The notes under the pieces: generated by a model
What the model saw: the letters and a program-made list of their open reading frames with translations, nothing else
What the model was told of the DNA's origin: nothing
Databases searched by the model: none
From: Sepioteuthis lessoniana
Lineage: Eukaryota; Mollusca; Cephalopoda; Myopsida; Loliginidae
Direction: 5' to 3'
NCBI GenBank assembly: GCA_963585895.1
Contig: OY757911.1
Coordinates: 64,463,307 to 64,527,306, forward strand
DNA length: 64,000 nt
Part shown: positions 18,076-27,436 of the stretch, in pieces
Layout of the letters: each line of letters begins with the position of its first letter
How positions within the stretch are numbered: position 1 is the first letter of the stretch
Position numbers and translations under genes: made by a program

Positions 18076-18679
18076 AAAAATTATTCGTATTCGATAAGAC
18101 CGCAAGTAAAAAAAAACTATTTAGAAATAACTACTGTAACGTTGCATAAATATTTATCTCAGGATGAGAATTTATTTTACGCACATGTGATGTCGGGGCA
18201 GTCTGGCACTTGACACTTCGCAAAATAAGTCCTAGTCAAGACTCCTGTTTCGGGCATAAGGTAACTGGCAAATAATGTGGGGTTTAATTTGGGGCTAGAC
18301 TCATCTCGACACTGGCCAGGGGGTTCCCAATTTCACTTTACATACCCCACCAAGTCCTTCGTTTTCCTACTCCCTCGGATAACGGAAAGCATGGACTACT
18401 AGGTTTAAACAAAATATATTTCACTGTAGTCAAATTTCCAAAATTCCCTTGTAATGTTTTTAAGACGAATAAAACATTTAGCGAGAATAAATGAAAGCGA
18501 TACGAAGCTGAAAAAGATATGTGCAAAAGAAGGTAACTCGATAGATAAACAACATAACGAATATATTTCAACACGAGGGAGCATTTAAAATATAACAAAA
18601 TTATAATAAGCGACGACCAAACAAATGATTATGAGATTTAAGAAACAATTCCTTTCTCTTTTCTTTCTTTTTTTTTACG

Positions 18680-18855
18680 GTGCCGGCTATATTAAACCAG
18701 CAGACAATCTTAAACACAAATGTCTCTCTTTCTTCTTCTTTCTTTCTTTCTTTCTTTTAAACTATCGGCTTTGTTAAACCAGGTAGGCAGTGTTAAACAC
18801 AAATGTCTTTCTTTCTTCTTTTTCTTTTATTTCTTTCTTCTTTCTTTCTTTTCTT
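18680..18855 (+). repeat. Two tandem units of a pyrimidine-tailed repeat
   Basis: Two consecutive units of about 95 bases, each with CGGCT.T.TTAAACCAG, then TTAAACACAAATGTCT and a CTTT-rich tract. It ends in a short (TA)n at about 18861. No class assigned. Confidence 0.65.
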
Positions 18856-18859
18856 TTCT

Positions 18860-19755
18860 GAATATATATATAATTTCCAATATTTAGGAAAGGTAGAAGG
18901 AAAAACAGTTCAAGTCGTACTTATCTTTTCGAAGGGTTTACTTCGCAGATTCCTTTCTTTTACGGACGAGTGATATCCTCCCCAGAATCGGCTGGTTCAG
19001 CCTTTCAGCTGACTACTGTCCAAAGATTTTGTTCTATGCTTTTTACGGGGCATTCTCCCGGAGCGGCTGTAAACCGACGTCCTTATCCGTCGACTTCTGT
19101 CCTCAAACTAAAGATCCCCTTCCAAATTTCCTCTGACGAAAAGGCACTATTTTTGGCGCGAAAGGCTCTGGCCAATCATTTGGCTTCTTTTTTTTTTCTT
19201 CCTCTCTATTTCGTTCGGGCTACTACAATGACCTACATTCCCTTTTCTGTCCAACCAATTAGGTCATGGAGTGCGAGTAATTTGACTTTAGTTCATATCT
19301 TCCTTTTAACGGTCAATCTTGGGTCTTGTCGGTTCAAACACAGAGGGTAGGGGAAATTAACCTTACTTTTCCCCTCTCGGTGGCATACCACGTCACACTA
19401 CATAATAATATAAATATGAACGTACAATGAATGTGATTTCCTAACCTCTAGGCATAAAGTAACCCTGAACGGGTTGACATGTTGTCCTGCCGTAACATTT
19501 TTTACCTCCCTTTAGTGACCCTTAATTCAAGGTAGACCTTTTTAGTAAAACACCATTGTCCGATGGGTCTCGACTTCCGCTCTTTAGCCACGCGGAGCAG
19601 CCTTTATTTCATTCTTCTATCTCCGTCATTCTTGGCATCAACGATATGTTTTCTTTTACATTCTTCTTTTGGACATTTTATTTACATTATTGTCTATCCT
19701 TTAATGTAACATTTCATGTCTTCATTACCTTGTTCCTTTACCGGTCTATCTCTCC
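18860..19755. other. No gene seen
   Basis: CpG-normal sequence containing a 126-codon open frame (18970-19350) without a recognisable domain. It adjoins the putative LTR start at 19756 and may be part of an older element. Confidence 0.4.
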
Positions 19756-20244
19756 TGTCACGTGATATCCCACGGAGACGATAGAAATAAGATTAATACT
19801 ATCCTCCCGTTGGAATGAACAGTGGCAACCCGTCAAAAAAGTGACCGTTAAGAAAGAATGTAGGTCACAGAGGGGATATCAACAGATGTTGGTACTTAGT
19901 AACCTCAGGTCGCCGGACACCAGGGGGAGGAAGAGAGAAGCCAAATGATTGGCTGGGACCCCAAAACGGAAGTAGGGACTCCTTCCCGTCAGCGGAAATA
20001 GAAAATAAGAAAGTCAGTTGTTTGGCAGGGTTCATAGCTGGCAGACGAACCAAAGCCAGTATTCCGGGTAGAAGACAAAAGAATATCTGAGACACGAGGG
20101 AGCCGAGTTCTTCAAGCCAGTATTAAAAATAGCATAAAGTCTATTAGCCCGTGAAAGAAGAAAGATTCTCCAGTGGAACCCCGTCGAAAAATAAGATAAG
20201 TAACTTTGGGACTATTTCTCCTTTATACCCAAATTTCATATACC

Positions 20245-20247
<3 letters not shown>

Positions 20248-20286
<39 letters not shown>
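20248..20286. repeat. (TC)n microsatellite
   Basis: About 19 CT units in the putative 5' LTR region. Confidence 0.95.
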
Positions 20287-20291
<5 letters not shown>

Positions 20292-20869
20292 GAAGAAACG
20301 AAAGAACAGAAAAGAAAGACATTTATGTCCATGGACTGTTCAATTCATTATACATATTTGACACTTTGAAAGTGTATCGCTTTGTACAGTAAAGGATTCA
20401 TGTATTTTTATGTTACCACGTGGTCTAAGTTGTTCTTTGCGGTTCTGCTACGAATTTGTTGTGTCACATTTCCTTTTCAGCTTCTATTCGCCTTATGTTA
20501 TCTTGCTTAGAATTGTCCTATTAATTCCTTTAAAATATCACACGGGAAGCGGGAGTTGCCGACTACTACAATATAATATTATTACGACTAAAACCTATAG
20601 GTCCATATCTTCTGTTGTCTAGGGGAGGAAGTTTAGTGGCCTTGGTGGGTGTGTGGATAGTGTGAAATTTGGAACCCCTTGCCAGCGGCGGTCAGTCTGG
20701 TCCTAAATTAATCCATCACGTAATATGCCAGGTCTTATATGCCAGAGAAAAGCTCTGAACGAGGACTTATTCTATAGGGGATCAAGTGCCAACCTGCCCC
20801 GTCTTCACACGTGCGAAAATAAAACCCCGTTCTGGGATAAAAGTAAACCTTTCGCGTCACATACGCTTT

Positions 20870-20955
20870 TGAATGGTGTCTCGTCCGGGGATATTTTAAT
20901 CTTTTATTCCCGACCTCATACGCTTTTGAATGGGGGCTCAAATCCGGGATTATTA
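20870..20955 (+). other. Tandem primer-binding-site-like pair
   Basis: TGGTGTCTCGTCCGGGGA (20874-20891) and TGGGGGCTCAAATCCGGG (20931-20948) both resemble the retroviral tRNA-Pro primer site TGGGGGCTCGTCCGGGAT. Each follows ATACGCTTTTGAA, so a unit of about 57 bases is duplicated. The position upstream of gag fits a primer site. Confidence 0.45.
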
Positions 20956-21100
20956 TTATAAATAATATTTATTGCTTGTAGTCGTATGACAATTCCTGCC
21001 GTCTAAATCTACCCTGGGAGACCGTGAAAGAAAAAAGGAATATCGTCGAAACAGTCAAAAATTACCCGTTGATATAACTGTTAGGAAAAATTGAAGAAAA

Positions 21101-23167
21101 ATGGACAAAATAGAAAACTTTTTAAAAGAACCCTCCATGGAAAAGTTGGAGAGGCTGAGAAAAGGCGAGATAGTGAAAATTGGCGAGAAGCTTGAGTTAA
21201 ATGTTCAGAAAACTATGAGGAAACATGAACTCGTTAGAAAAATAGCCGAGCACATGGTGGACGAAAATGCGTTCGAAGAAGCAGCATTAGAGGAGCTACC
21301 AACGGAAATAATGAGAATGACACTAGAACAAATTGAACTGGAGAAAATTAAAATACAAGCCCAAATGGAGCTAGAGAGAAATAAGATGGAACTGGAGAAA
21401 GCTAAAATTCAGCAAGAAACGAGGTTGCGAGAAGTCGACTTGGCAATAAGAGGATGCGAAGGAAGCCATGACAGTTTCGAAGTAACGAAGCAAGTGAGGC
21501 TAGTCCCAAAATTTGAAGAAGCCAACGTGGACGGATACTTCGCACATTTTGAGCGAACTGCACTAAATCTCGGATGGCCAAGAGAATATTGGTCAATGCT
21601 ACTCCAGACTGTACTGACAGTAAAAGCACAGAGAGCATATGCAACTCTGCTGACAGAAGATTGTGCCGACTATAATTTGGTGAAAGCAGCGGTTATAAAA
21701 AGCTTCGAGTTAGTTCCAGAAGCTTATAGACAGAAATTCAGAACACAGAGAAAAACGGAAAACCAGTCTTATGTGGAATTTCTTAGAGAAAAAGAGAATG
21801 CACTGGATAAGTGGTGTGACTCTAAGAGGATAGACGGAGACGCTGAGAAACTCCGGCAGCTAATATTAGCTGAGGAATTTTTAAACTGTGTGCCAGAAGA
21901 AGTCAGGGTTCACCTAAGTGAAAGGAAAACCGACGTGAACTACGAAATGGCCGCACTAGCAGACGAGTACATCCTCACACACCGAAAAACGAAGGAAAAA
22001 CCGTACACGGGAAGTAAAGTGAAATTCAAAGCAGAGTTAAGCCCAGAAAGAAGACCTAAGGAAGAAAATAGAAGGACCTTCCAAAGTAGCAGCAGAACAG
22101 TGGTCTGCTATAAATGTGGAAAGGCTGGAAACATAGCCATAAGGTGTCAGCTTGGAAAAGGTCCTGAAAGAAACCGAACCCAGCCGAGAAAACCACAGGG
22201 AGCTGTCACGACCGCAAGAGTAGACAAGTCTTATCGACCTTGGATGAAGAGAGGTGTGATAAGAGGCCCACATGGAGGACCAGTGGAAGTATCAATTTTA
22301 CGAGATACCGGAGCATCTCAGTCGTTACTTCTACGAAATAAATTACCTAAAGGGGTAATAGAAGCAACACGTGAGACTGTGATGATAGAGGGTATTGGCG
22401 GAAAGAGGGTAAAAATACCGCTATGTAAAATAACCCTAAAGTCCCAGTGGAAAAATGGACCAATTCAAGTTGGTGTGGTAGACAAGCTACCTATGAAAGG
22501 AATTTCCCTTATACTGGGAAATGAGATGGAAACAAAAAGGTATCACCCGAAAAAGATGGCGAAAATAAGCGCCATAAATGAAGAAAGAAAGATGGCGAAA
22601 ATGAGCGCCAAAAAGGAAGAAAGAAAGATGGCGAGAATGAACGCCAAACAGGAAGACAACATGGCGGCAGAGCCACGTGCGAGATATAAACGACATAGTC
22701 GCTCGCAGAGTGAGAAAGTGGAAAGGAAAGAAGCGAAGCTTCCACACCTCAATAAACAAAAACATAAAAGGACCGGTCAAGAGAGAAGAGACGAATCTCC
22801 AAAGAATAATGGAAATGGATTCTCTAATACTTATCGAGAGGATAAGAGAAAGATGAGAGGACCCTCACACATGGCTAAGAAAAAATTTAAGAAGGGCGAC
22901 GAAGTCCTGCTACTATCCCCGAATAAAGGACCACACTGTGATGGACGATATATAGGTCCCTACGTAATATCACAGAGAATAGACAAGAGGACATATAGAA
23001 TCGATACCCACGAGGGAAAGAAGAAGACACAAGTGTGTCATGCTAACAAGTTAAAGAAATATGTCCGTCAAGAAGGCCCACCTCGAAAAATTAAGAACTC
23101 GGAAATGCCGAATAAATTCGAGGAAAAATTAAGCCAGTTGTCTGTTCCAGAGAGAGAGAGGGCTTAG
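21101..23167 (+). CDS. Gag/protease-like polyprotein of an LTR element (688 codons, fossil)
   Basis: Parts by residue: a charged coiled coil (about 70-118); a SCAN/retrotransposon capsid-like domain (about 133-295, with FAHFERTALNLGWP, VKAAVIKSFELVPEAYRQ and FLREKENALDKW); a zinc-knuckle-like CYKCGKAG segment (336-349); an aspartic-protease-like domain with DTGAS (402-406) and ILGNEM (471-476); three 12-residue Lys-rich repeats (485-520); and a GPY/F domain (about 595-655, FKKGDEVLLL, RYIGPYVI, CHANKLK) of the kind at the end of Gypsy-type integrases. It should package RNA and process the polyprotein if active. No reverse transcriptase or integrase core is recognised. Start: the ATG at 21101 opens the frame just after the leader. 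It is the longest frame in the window and is uninterrupted. Host co-option is possible but unsupported. Confidence 0.85.
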   Translation: MDKIENFLKEPSMEKLERLRKGEIVKIGEKLELNVQKTMRKHELVRKIAEHMVDENAFEEAALEELPTEIMRMTLEQIELEKIKIQAQMELERNKMELEKAKIQQETRLREVDLAIRGCEGSHDSFEVTKQVRLVPKFEEANVDGYFAHFERTALNLGWPREYWSMLLQTVLTVKAQRAYATLLTEDCADYNLVKAAVIKSFELVPEAYRQKFRTQRKTENQSYVEFLREKENALDKWCDSKRIDGDAEKLRQLILAEEFLNCVPEEVRVHLSERKTDVNYEMAALADEYILTHRKTKEKPYTGSKVKFKAELSPERRPKEENRRTFQSSSRTVVCYKCGKAGNIAIRCQLGKGPERNRTQPRKPQGAVTTARVDKSYRPWMKRGVIRGPHGGPVEVSILRDTGASQSLLLRNKLPKGVIEATRETVMIEGIGGKRVKIPLCKITLKSQWKNGPIQVGVVDKLPMKGISLILGNEMETKRYHPKKMAKISAINEERKMAKMSAKKEERKMARMNAKQEDNMAAEPRARYKRHSRSQSEKVERKEAKLPHLNKQKHKRTGQERRDESPKNNGNGFSNTYREDKRKMRGPSHMAKKKFKKGDEVLLLSPNKGPHCDGRYIGPYVISQRIDKRTYRIDTHEGKKKTQVCHANKLKKYVRQEGPPRKIKNSEMPNKFEEKLSQLSVPERERA
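22553..22660 (+). repeat. 36-bp tandem triplication in the gag-like frame
   Basis: Three consecutive 36-base units encode KMAKISAINEER, KMAKMSAKKEER and KMARMNAKQED. The length is a multiple of three, so the frame is kept. Confidence 0.85.
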
Positions 23168-23189
23168 AGAAATTAATAAAAAAAATACC

Positions 23190-23768
23190 CAGGTTTATTT
23201 CTCTAACGCCCTACGAAAATGTAGTAGCAGAATATTCTTTCATAGTTGTTGAGAGAAAGAAAGGAGAGAGAGAGAAACTAAAGGAGAGGAATTCTCGTCC
23301 CCAATGTTGAAATATGAGAGGGACGAGAAAGAGGTGCGTCAACAAGTGACGAAGAGGGGAAAGAGAGAAAAGAAAAGGGAAATTTTCTCCCCAAAGCCTA
23401 ACAATTAAGAGTATAAAGTCGTCAAAAGTGACGAAGAAAGAAAGAAAGAAAAAGGGATTTACTGCCTTAAGGTTGAAACATGATACGGCCAAAAAGCCGG
23501 GAGAGAAAAAGAAAGGAAGACAAGATTAAAGAAAAAGAAAGGGAGAGAGAAAGAAAGAGAAAAAGAATTGTCTTCCTCTATAGTGAAAATTACGAAGGAC
23601 GAAAAAAGGAAAAGGAAAAGAATTCGTCAAAGCATGAAGAAGAAAGGGGATAAAAGAAAAGTAAAGGGGAAAAAAGGGAGAGAAAGAAAAGGAGAGAGAA
23701 CAGTGAAATGAATTGTCTTTTTTTTCTATGGTATTTCTGTTATCTCTTTCTTCTCTTAAGGAGGGAGA
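23190..23768 (+). repeat. Purine-rich tract before the putative 3' LTR
   Basis: Almost 580 bases of AG-rich strand, with repeated GAGAGGAATTCTCGTCC, GGACGAGAAAG and GTGACGAAGA words. It ends in the polypurine-tract-like AAGGAGGGAGA directly before TGTCACGTGATA. Antisense frames of 86-93 codons are composition artefacts. Confidence 0.7.
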
Positions 23769-24297
23769 TGTCACGTGATACCCCACAACACAACCACAGA
23801 AACTTCATCAAACCCCGAAAGAGACAAACAACCAACATGGGAGAAGACACTTTCCTCCTAGGATACGTTGCCATGTTTCTATATATCGATACCTTCCATG
23901 AAATGCTTAGTCCACATACATTTTATAGTCTACAGGACACTCTCAATAGTTTGTCTTTTCCTTAATATCCGTGTTAATATACACGTACACACAGAGGAAT
24001 ACACACACACACACAAGAATATTCAACAGACTTGTGTTAGTTACACATACACCGAGGAATATTCAACTGACTATATTAGAATATTTGTAATGTTTCTTTT
24101 TTCATGTATTTCTCGATATATAAATTTAATTTTGTTTGTACTGCTTTGTTATAAATGTTCTTTTGTCCGCGTTGTTTGACTTCGTGCACTTCATTTGCCT
24201 TTTCAAATATAAACCAATATAAATGGTGGGGGAAATAATCACCAAAACCGAAACAACATGTTCCTGACAGTGTCATATCCAGGGCATTTGTTGATGA

Positions 24298-24362
24298 GGG
24301 TATTACCTCTCTGCAGAAGTACAGACAGCGTATTTTACAACCCCAGAAAACAAGGGGGGTAA
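24298..24362 (+). repeat. R1-associated segment
   Basis: ACCTCTCTGCAGAAGTACAG followed by ACAGCGTATTTTACAACCC matches segments at 39115-39180 and 59255-59320 that accompany repeat R1. Confidence 0.55.
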
Positions 24363-24404
24363 CCTAAGAACAAACAGGAAAAACAAAAAAAAAAAACAAA
24401 AAAA

Positions 24405-25175
24405 AACATTGGAAACAAAAATGGGAAGAAAAAAACTGTATGGATATTTCAAGCTACAAACTATGGAAATTGCACACGAAATGACCTGGACATGGCTAAG
24501 AAAGGTAAACCTAAAGAGAGAAAATGAATCTTTATTAATAACAACACAAAATAATGCCATAAGCACTAATTATATCAAAGCAAAGATTGATAATACGCAC
24601 CAGAATAACAAGTGTAAGTTATGTGGATGAAACGGTTAATCACATAATAAGCAAAATGCGAAAAACTGGCATGGAAAGAATACAAGAGTAGGCATAAATG
24701 AGTATGAAAGGTAAGTCACTAGGAATTGTGCAAGACTATGCAGACAAATGATTCATACATAAACCAGTATCTGTCCAAGAAAATGAGACACATAAAATTC
24801 TCTGGGACTTTGAGATATAAGCGAAGACCCAATCCTGTCCAGAAGACCAGACCTAGTGTTAATTAACCAGGAAAAAATAACTTGCCATCTAGTTCATTTA
24901 GTCGTTCCTGTGGACTATAAATTGAAAATAAAAGAGAGCGGAAAGACTGACAAATACTTGGATCTTACCAGAGAGCAGAAAAGTTACCGCGCTTGGAACG
25001 ACCCTTAAAGGCTTGGAAAAGAGACTGTGGGAATTGGAAATCAGAGGAAGAATCAAGACCATCCAGATCACTGCATTGTTAAGATCAGCTAGAATACTGA
25101 GAAGAATCCTGGAGACCTGAGTAGGTTTGCTGTCATTTAGACTTCTGTGTAAAACCACCAGTTAAAACTGGTGGG
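24405..25175 (+). mobile_element. R2/R4/NeSL-type LINE, 3' end
   Basis: Translations give MAETTQEM-like EIAHEMTWTWLRKVNLKREN, then NNAISTNYIKAKIDN and a CCHC-type KCKLCG with a VNHI remnant. A restriction-like endonuclease motif follows: RRPDLVLIN at 24841-24867, then CHLV and VPVDYKLKIKES. The C-terminal KGLEKRL...LEIRGRI block and LLRSARILRRILE come last. This order (zinc finger, then PD...D endonuclease C-terminal to RT) is that of site-specific LINEs with a REL endonuclease. Several frame breaks; the RT part is absent. A hairpin CCACCAGTTAAAACTGGTGG at 25152-25171 sits at its 3' end. Confidence 0.75.
25152..25171. repeat. Short perfect palindrome at LINE 3' end
   Basis: CCACCAGTTAAAACTGGTGG is an 8-base stem with a 4-base loop (AGTT/AACT inner pairing possible), close to the 3' end of the REL-endonuclease LINE. 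It could be part of its 3' recognition structure. Confidence 0.5.
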
Positions 25176-25820
25176 AAAAACTCGCATTGAATGAAGATTA
25201 AAACTGAAATTTGTGAAATGAAATTGTTGCTCCGAATGGCTCTGTACTTATAAAATAGACCAAAGTTTGGTAAACAATTAGAATCAGTAAAAAAAATGCA
25301 AACGTGACACCCACAATAGTGTTTCAACTTTCAGCGACCATTGTTCTTTTTTAGTCTTCCGTCTGTGGAAATCGAATCGAGTGGGCTTTAGTATTGACGA
25401 CTTGAAGGTTTGTCTTCGTACTTTTGTCATATCTGAGTACCATAACTTACCGCCACAATTATTCGAGTTTGAGTAACACAATTTGGACATTTGTAACAAG
25501 GGAAAAGTCTTATGGTTTTGTGGTCTTTTGCGAGTCATATTCTTGATTATGACCTTAGTTCCATGACTACCACATGCGTTTCCGGCTAGTTGATTAATCA
25601 ACTTCCTCTGTGTCCACGTTGTGTTTGAAAGATCCACTGATGGGGGATGCGGAAATTCTTCGGACGGTTAGGGTCCTATTATGTAGTTGAAGAGTCTTTT
25701 GATATAAGTTAAAAGTCCTTAATAGAATGGAAGTTCTGTGCGTTGTTGTTGGGGGGGAGAGCTCGTTTGAAAAAAAAAAACACACACACACCCGTGCGTG
25801 CTTCTGGTTGTTGAGGCAGG

Positions 25821-25824
<4 letters not shown>
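25176..25824 (-). other. Unassigned, possible LTR-element remnant
   Basis: A 117-codon minus frame (25637-25284) is rich in Lys and Cys and superficially resembles a gag/pol junction, but I see no complete knuckle or protease motif. Another minus frame at 25959-25594 mostly reads through the (GA)n tract. Confidence 0.25.

Positions 25825-25870
<46 letters not shown>
25825..25870. repeat. (GA)n microsatellite
   Basis: About 22 GA units immediately left of the LTR-B copy 1 boundary. Confidence 0.95.
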
Positions 25871-25875
<5 letters not shown>

Positions 25876-25948
25876 GTGTAAAGTAAATAAAGGTTGATGA
25901 AGAAGAAGTAAGATGCCGAAATCGAAAGGTGTTTTTAAGAATAGTTTT

Positions 25949-26778
25949 ATAGGATACACATTTTTCTAGTCTTAAAATAAGCAATAAAAACATACTTAAC
26001 AACATTCTAGAAATTTAGGATCAAAACCGCATTAGCATTTAAATTACATTTTTATATTTTTCAACAAATCAGCTAAAAACATAGAATAGAACATTCTAGA
26101 AAATTAGGATCGGAAGTGAACTAACAGAAAATATTTAGGCTCGAAAATAAAATAGTAAAATACAAATCTGATTGGTCAATAAATGTCTACGCGCCAAAAT
26201 TTTTGGACGATTCTTTGATCCACCTGTAGGATATAAATAACACAGAGTTAGGGAGCCATACACACAAGACACAAGCTTACACACAAACGAAGACACAGAT
26301 GAAGACAAGCCACTAAGCCAGTAAAACAGTAGCCGATACATTCCGACAAATTCCTTTCCTTCCTCAACTAAAGTTCATGAACTCTCTTCAAATGGCCGAG
26401 AATTATATTCAGAAGAAAAACCCGACAGACTTACTTTCATCAACGCGACACGCAGTCGCCACTGTCATAAAACCCGCTATAAACTTAATGTAAGTAAGAA
26501 CGACTTATTTACGGACTCCGTTAACATGAACATACACATATCTTTAAACAAATTTATTCTCTTCTTGTCAAACTTTATTTTCCAAAAGGCCATTTACACA
26601 TCATGTATTTTATTTGTTTTCATATTCTGCTATATACTTATTAAATTGTTTGTTGTTTAATGTTCGTTGTGTTCTATTCCATTTCTTTTGCGCGATTGTA
26701 AAGTTTTGTGTTGTATTTGTGGTGGGAATAATTTAGAGAGCAATCTGCTGAAATAACCAAATTACATACTCCCCCCAC
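25949..26778 (+). mobile_element. LTR-A copy 1 (solo-LTR-like, 830 bp)
   Basis: Nearly identical to 36837-37665. AGTTTT flanks it on both sides (25943-25948 and 26779-26784). It splits LTR-B copy 1 exactly where LTR-B copy 2 reads on uninterrupted at about 32430-32440, so this is a clean insertion. It contains a TATA-like ATATAAATAA at 26231-26240, an ATG at 26377 and GTAAGT at 26490. The exact end is ambiguous by two bases because of T runs (duplication of 4-6 bp). Confidence 0.85.
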
Positions 26779-27153
26779 AGTTTTTATTTGCAGCATGGAA
26801 AATGTTGTTTGGGTTTGTGCTGCAGGACTCGTGGAAAGGTTGTGAGTAAAGAGACGGTAAGGAGACGAAATGGATTTATGAGAAGGTTGAGATGGCAGCG
26901 TGTGTCGTCGGACGTGCGAGGGATTGTGTTCACCGTAGTTTAGCGAAAGCCATGTTGCCGTTGGAGGAATTGAACTTTGGAGTCACCGTGAGTTTCGTGT
27001 GTCTGGTATTTGGGTAGAGTGTGCGTTGTCTCCATTAAAGTGGCCCAGAGGTGAATTGAGAGCTAGGTGCCGAGAGCTTAATTGTGCGTCGAATCGACAT
27101 AGCCAATTTTGGGGGTGACATAAAGTTGTGCCTGTGCGAGGCATGTTGAATGT

Positions 27154-27204
27154 ATCTAATTTATATTCAACTAGGATTCCTTACAAGGAATCCATAAATT
27201 AGAT
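27154..27204. repeat. Conserved long palindrome in LTR-B copy 1
   Basis: ATCTAATTTAT and GGATTCCTT pair with AAGGAATCC and ATAAATTAGAT, forming a two-part stem of about 20 pairs. The same structure is present at 32804-32854. Confidence 0.85.
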
Positions 27205-27436
27205 AGGTTCCCTCATGTGTCCATGCTGCTGCTTCTGCTATTTAAGAGCTGCCAGTGAGACGTCTGCACTGGGCGGCATTGTTCAGCTAAAGAGACTGTG
27301 TTTGGTAGCTTACCCAATTTCTGCTGCCCGGGAAAGGAGATCCGGGTTAATAGAATAGTTCATCCTGATTGGGTGAAATTAAGTGTCGAATTAAATTGCA
27401 CGCCAAACCAAAATACGAAATTTTCCTTCCACTACA

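Larger units (their letters stand above)
19756..24180 (+). mobile_element. Degraded Gypsy-like LTR retrotransposon
   Basis: Parts in order: a putative 5' LTR starting TGTCACGTGATA at 19756; primer-binding-site-like sequences at 20874 and 20931; a gag/protease/GPY-F open frame (21101-23167); a purine-rich tract ending AAGGAGGGAGA; then TGTCACGTGATA again at 23769, the likely 3' LTR start. The right limit is uncertain. The element is broken and its set of parts is incomplete, with at least one major break. The two presumed LTRs share little beyond their first bases, so it is old, mosaic or both. The open gag frame fits a non-autonomous element or retention of one frame. Confidence 0.65.
25877..27436. 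mobile_element. LTR-B copy 1 (solo-LTR-like), interrupted by LTR-A
   Basis: The left end TGTAAAGTAAATAAAGG and the right end CCTTCCACTACA give TG...CA termini. Without the LTR-A insert it is about 724 bp. It aligns along its length with 32367-33146, for example at TTTTATTTGCAGCATGG and CGTGTGTCGTCGGACGTG. An open frame of 87 codons at its right end is not supported. No clear target duplication. Orientation is undetermined. Confidence 0.7.

Noticed and set aside
22487-22780. Antisense frames of 69-97 codons opposite the gag-like frame
   Set aside because: They mirror the 36-bp tandem repeat of the real frame and have repetitive composition.
23211-23786. Antisense frames with many Phe and Ser in the purine-rich tract
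   Set aside because: A product of one-sided purine composition (TTC/TCT codons); no membrane protein is implied.
25594-26005. 98-121-codon minus frames across the (GA)n tract
   Set aside because: Mostly Ser-Leu repeats read from the microsatellite.
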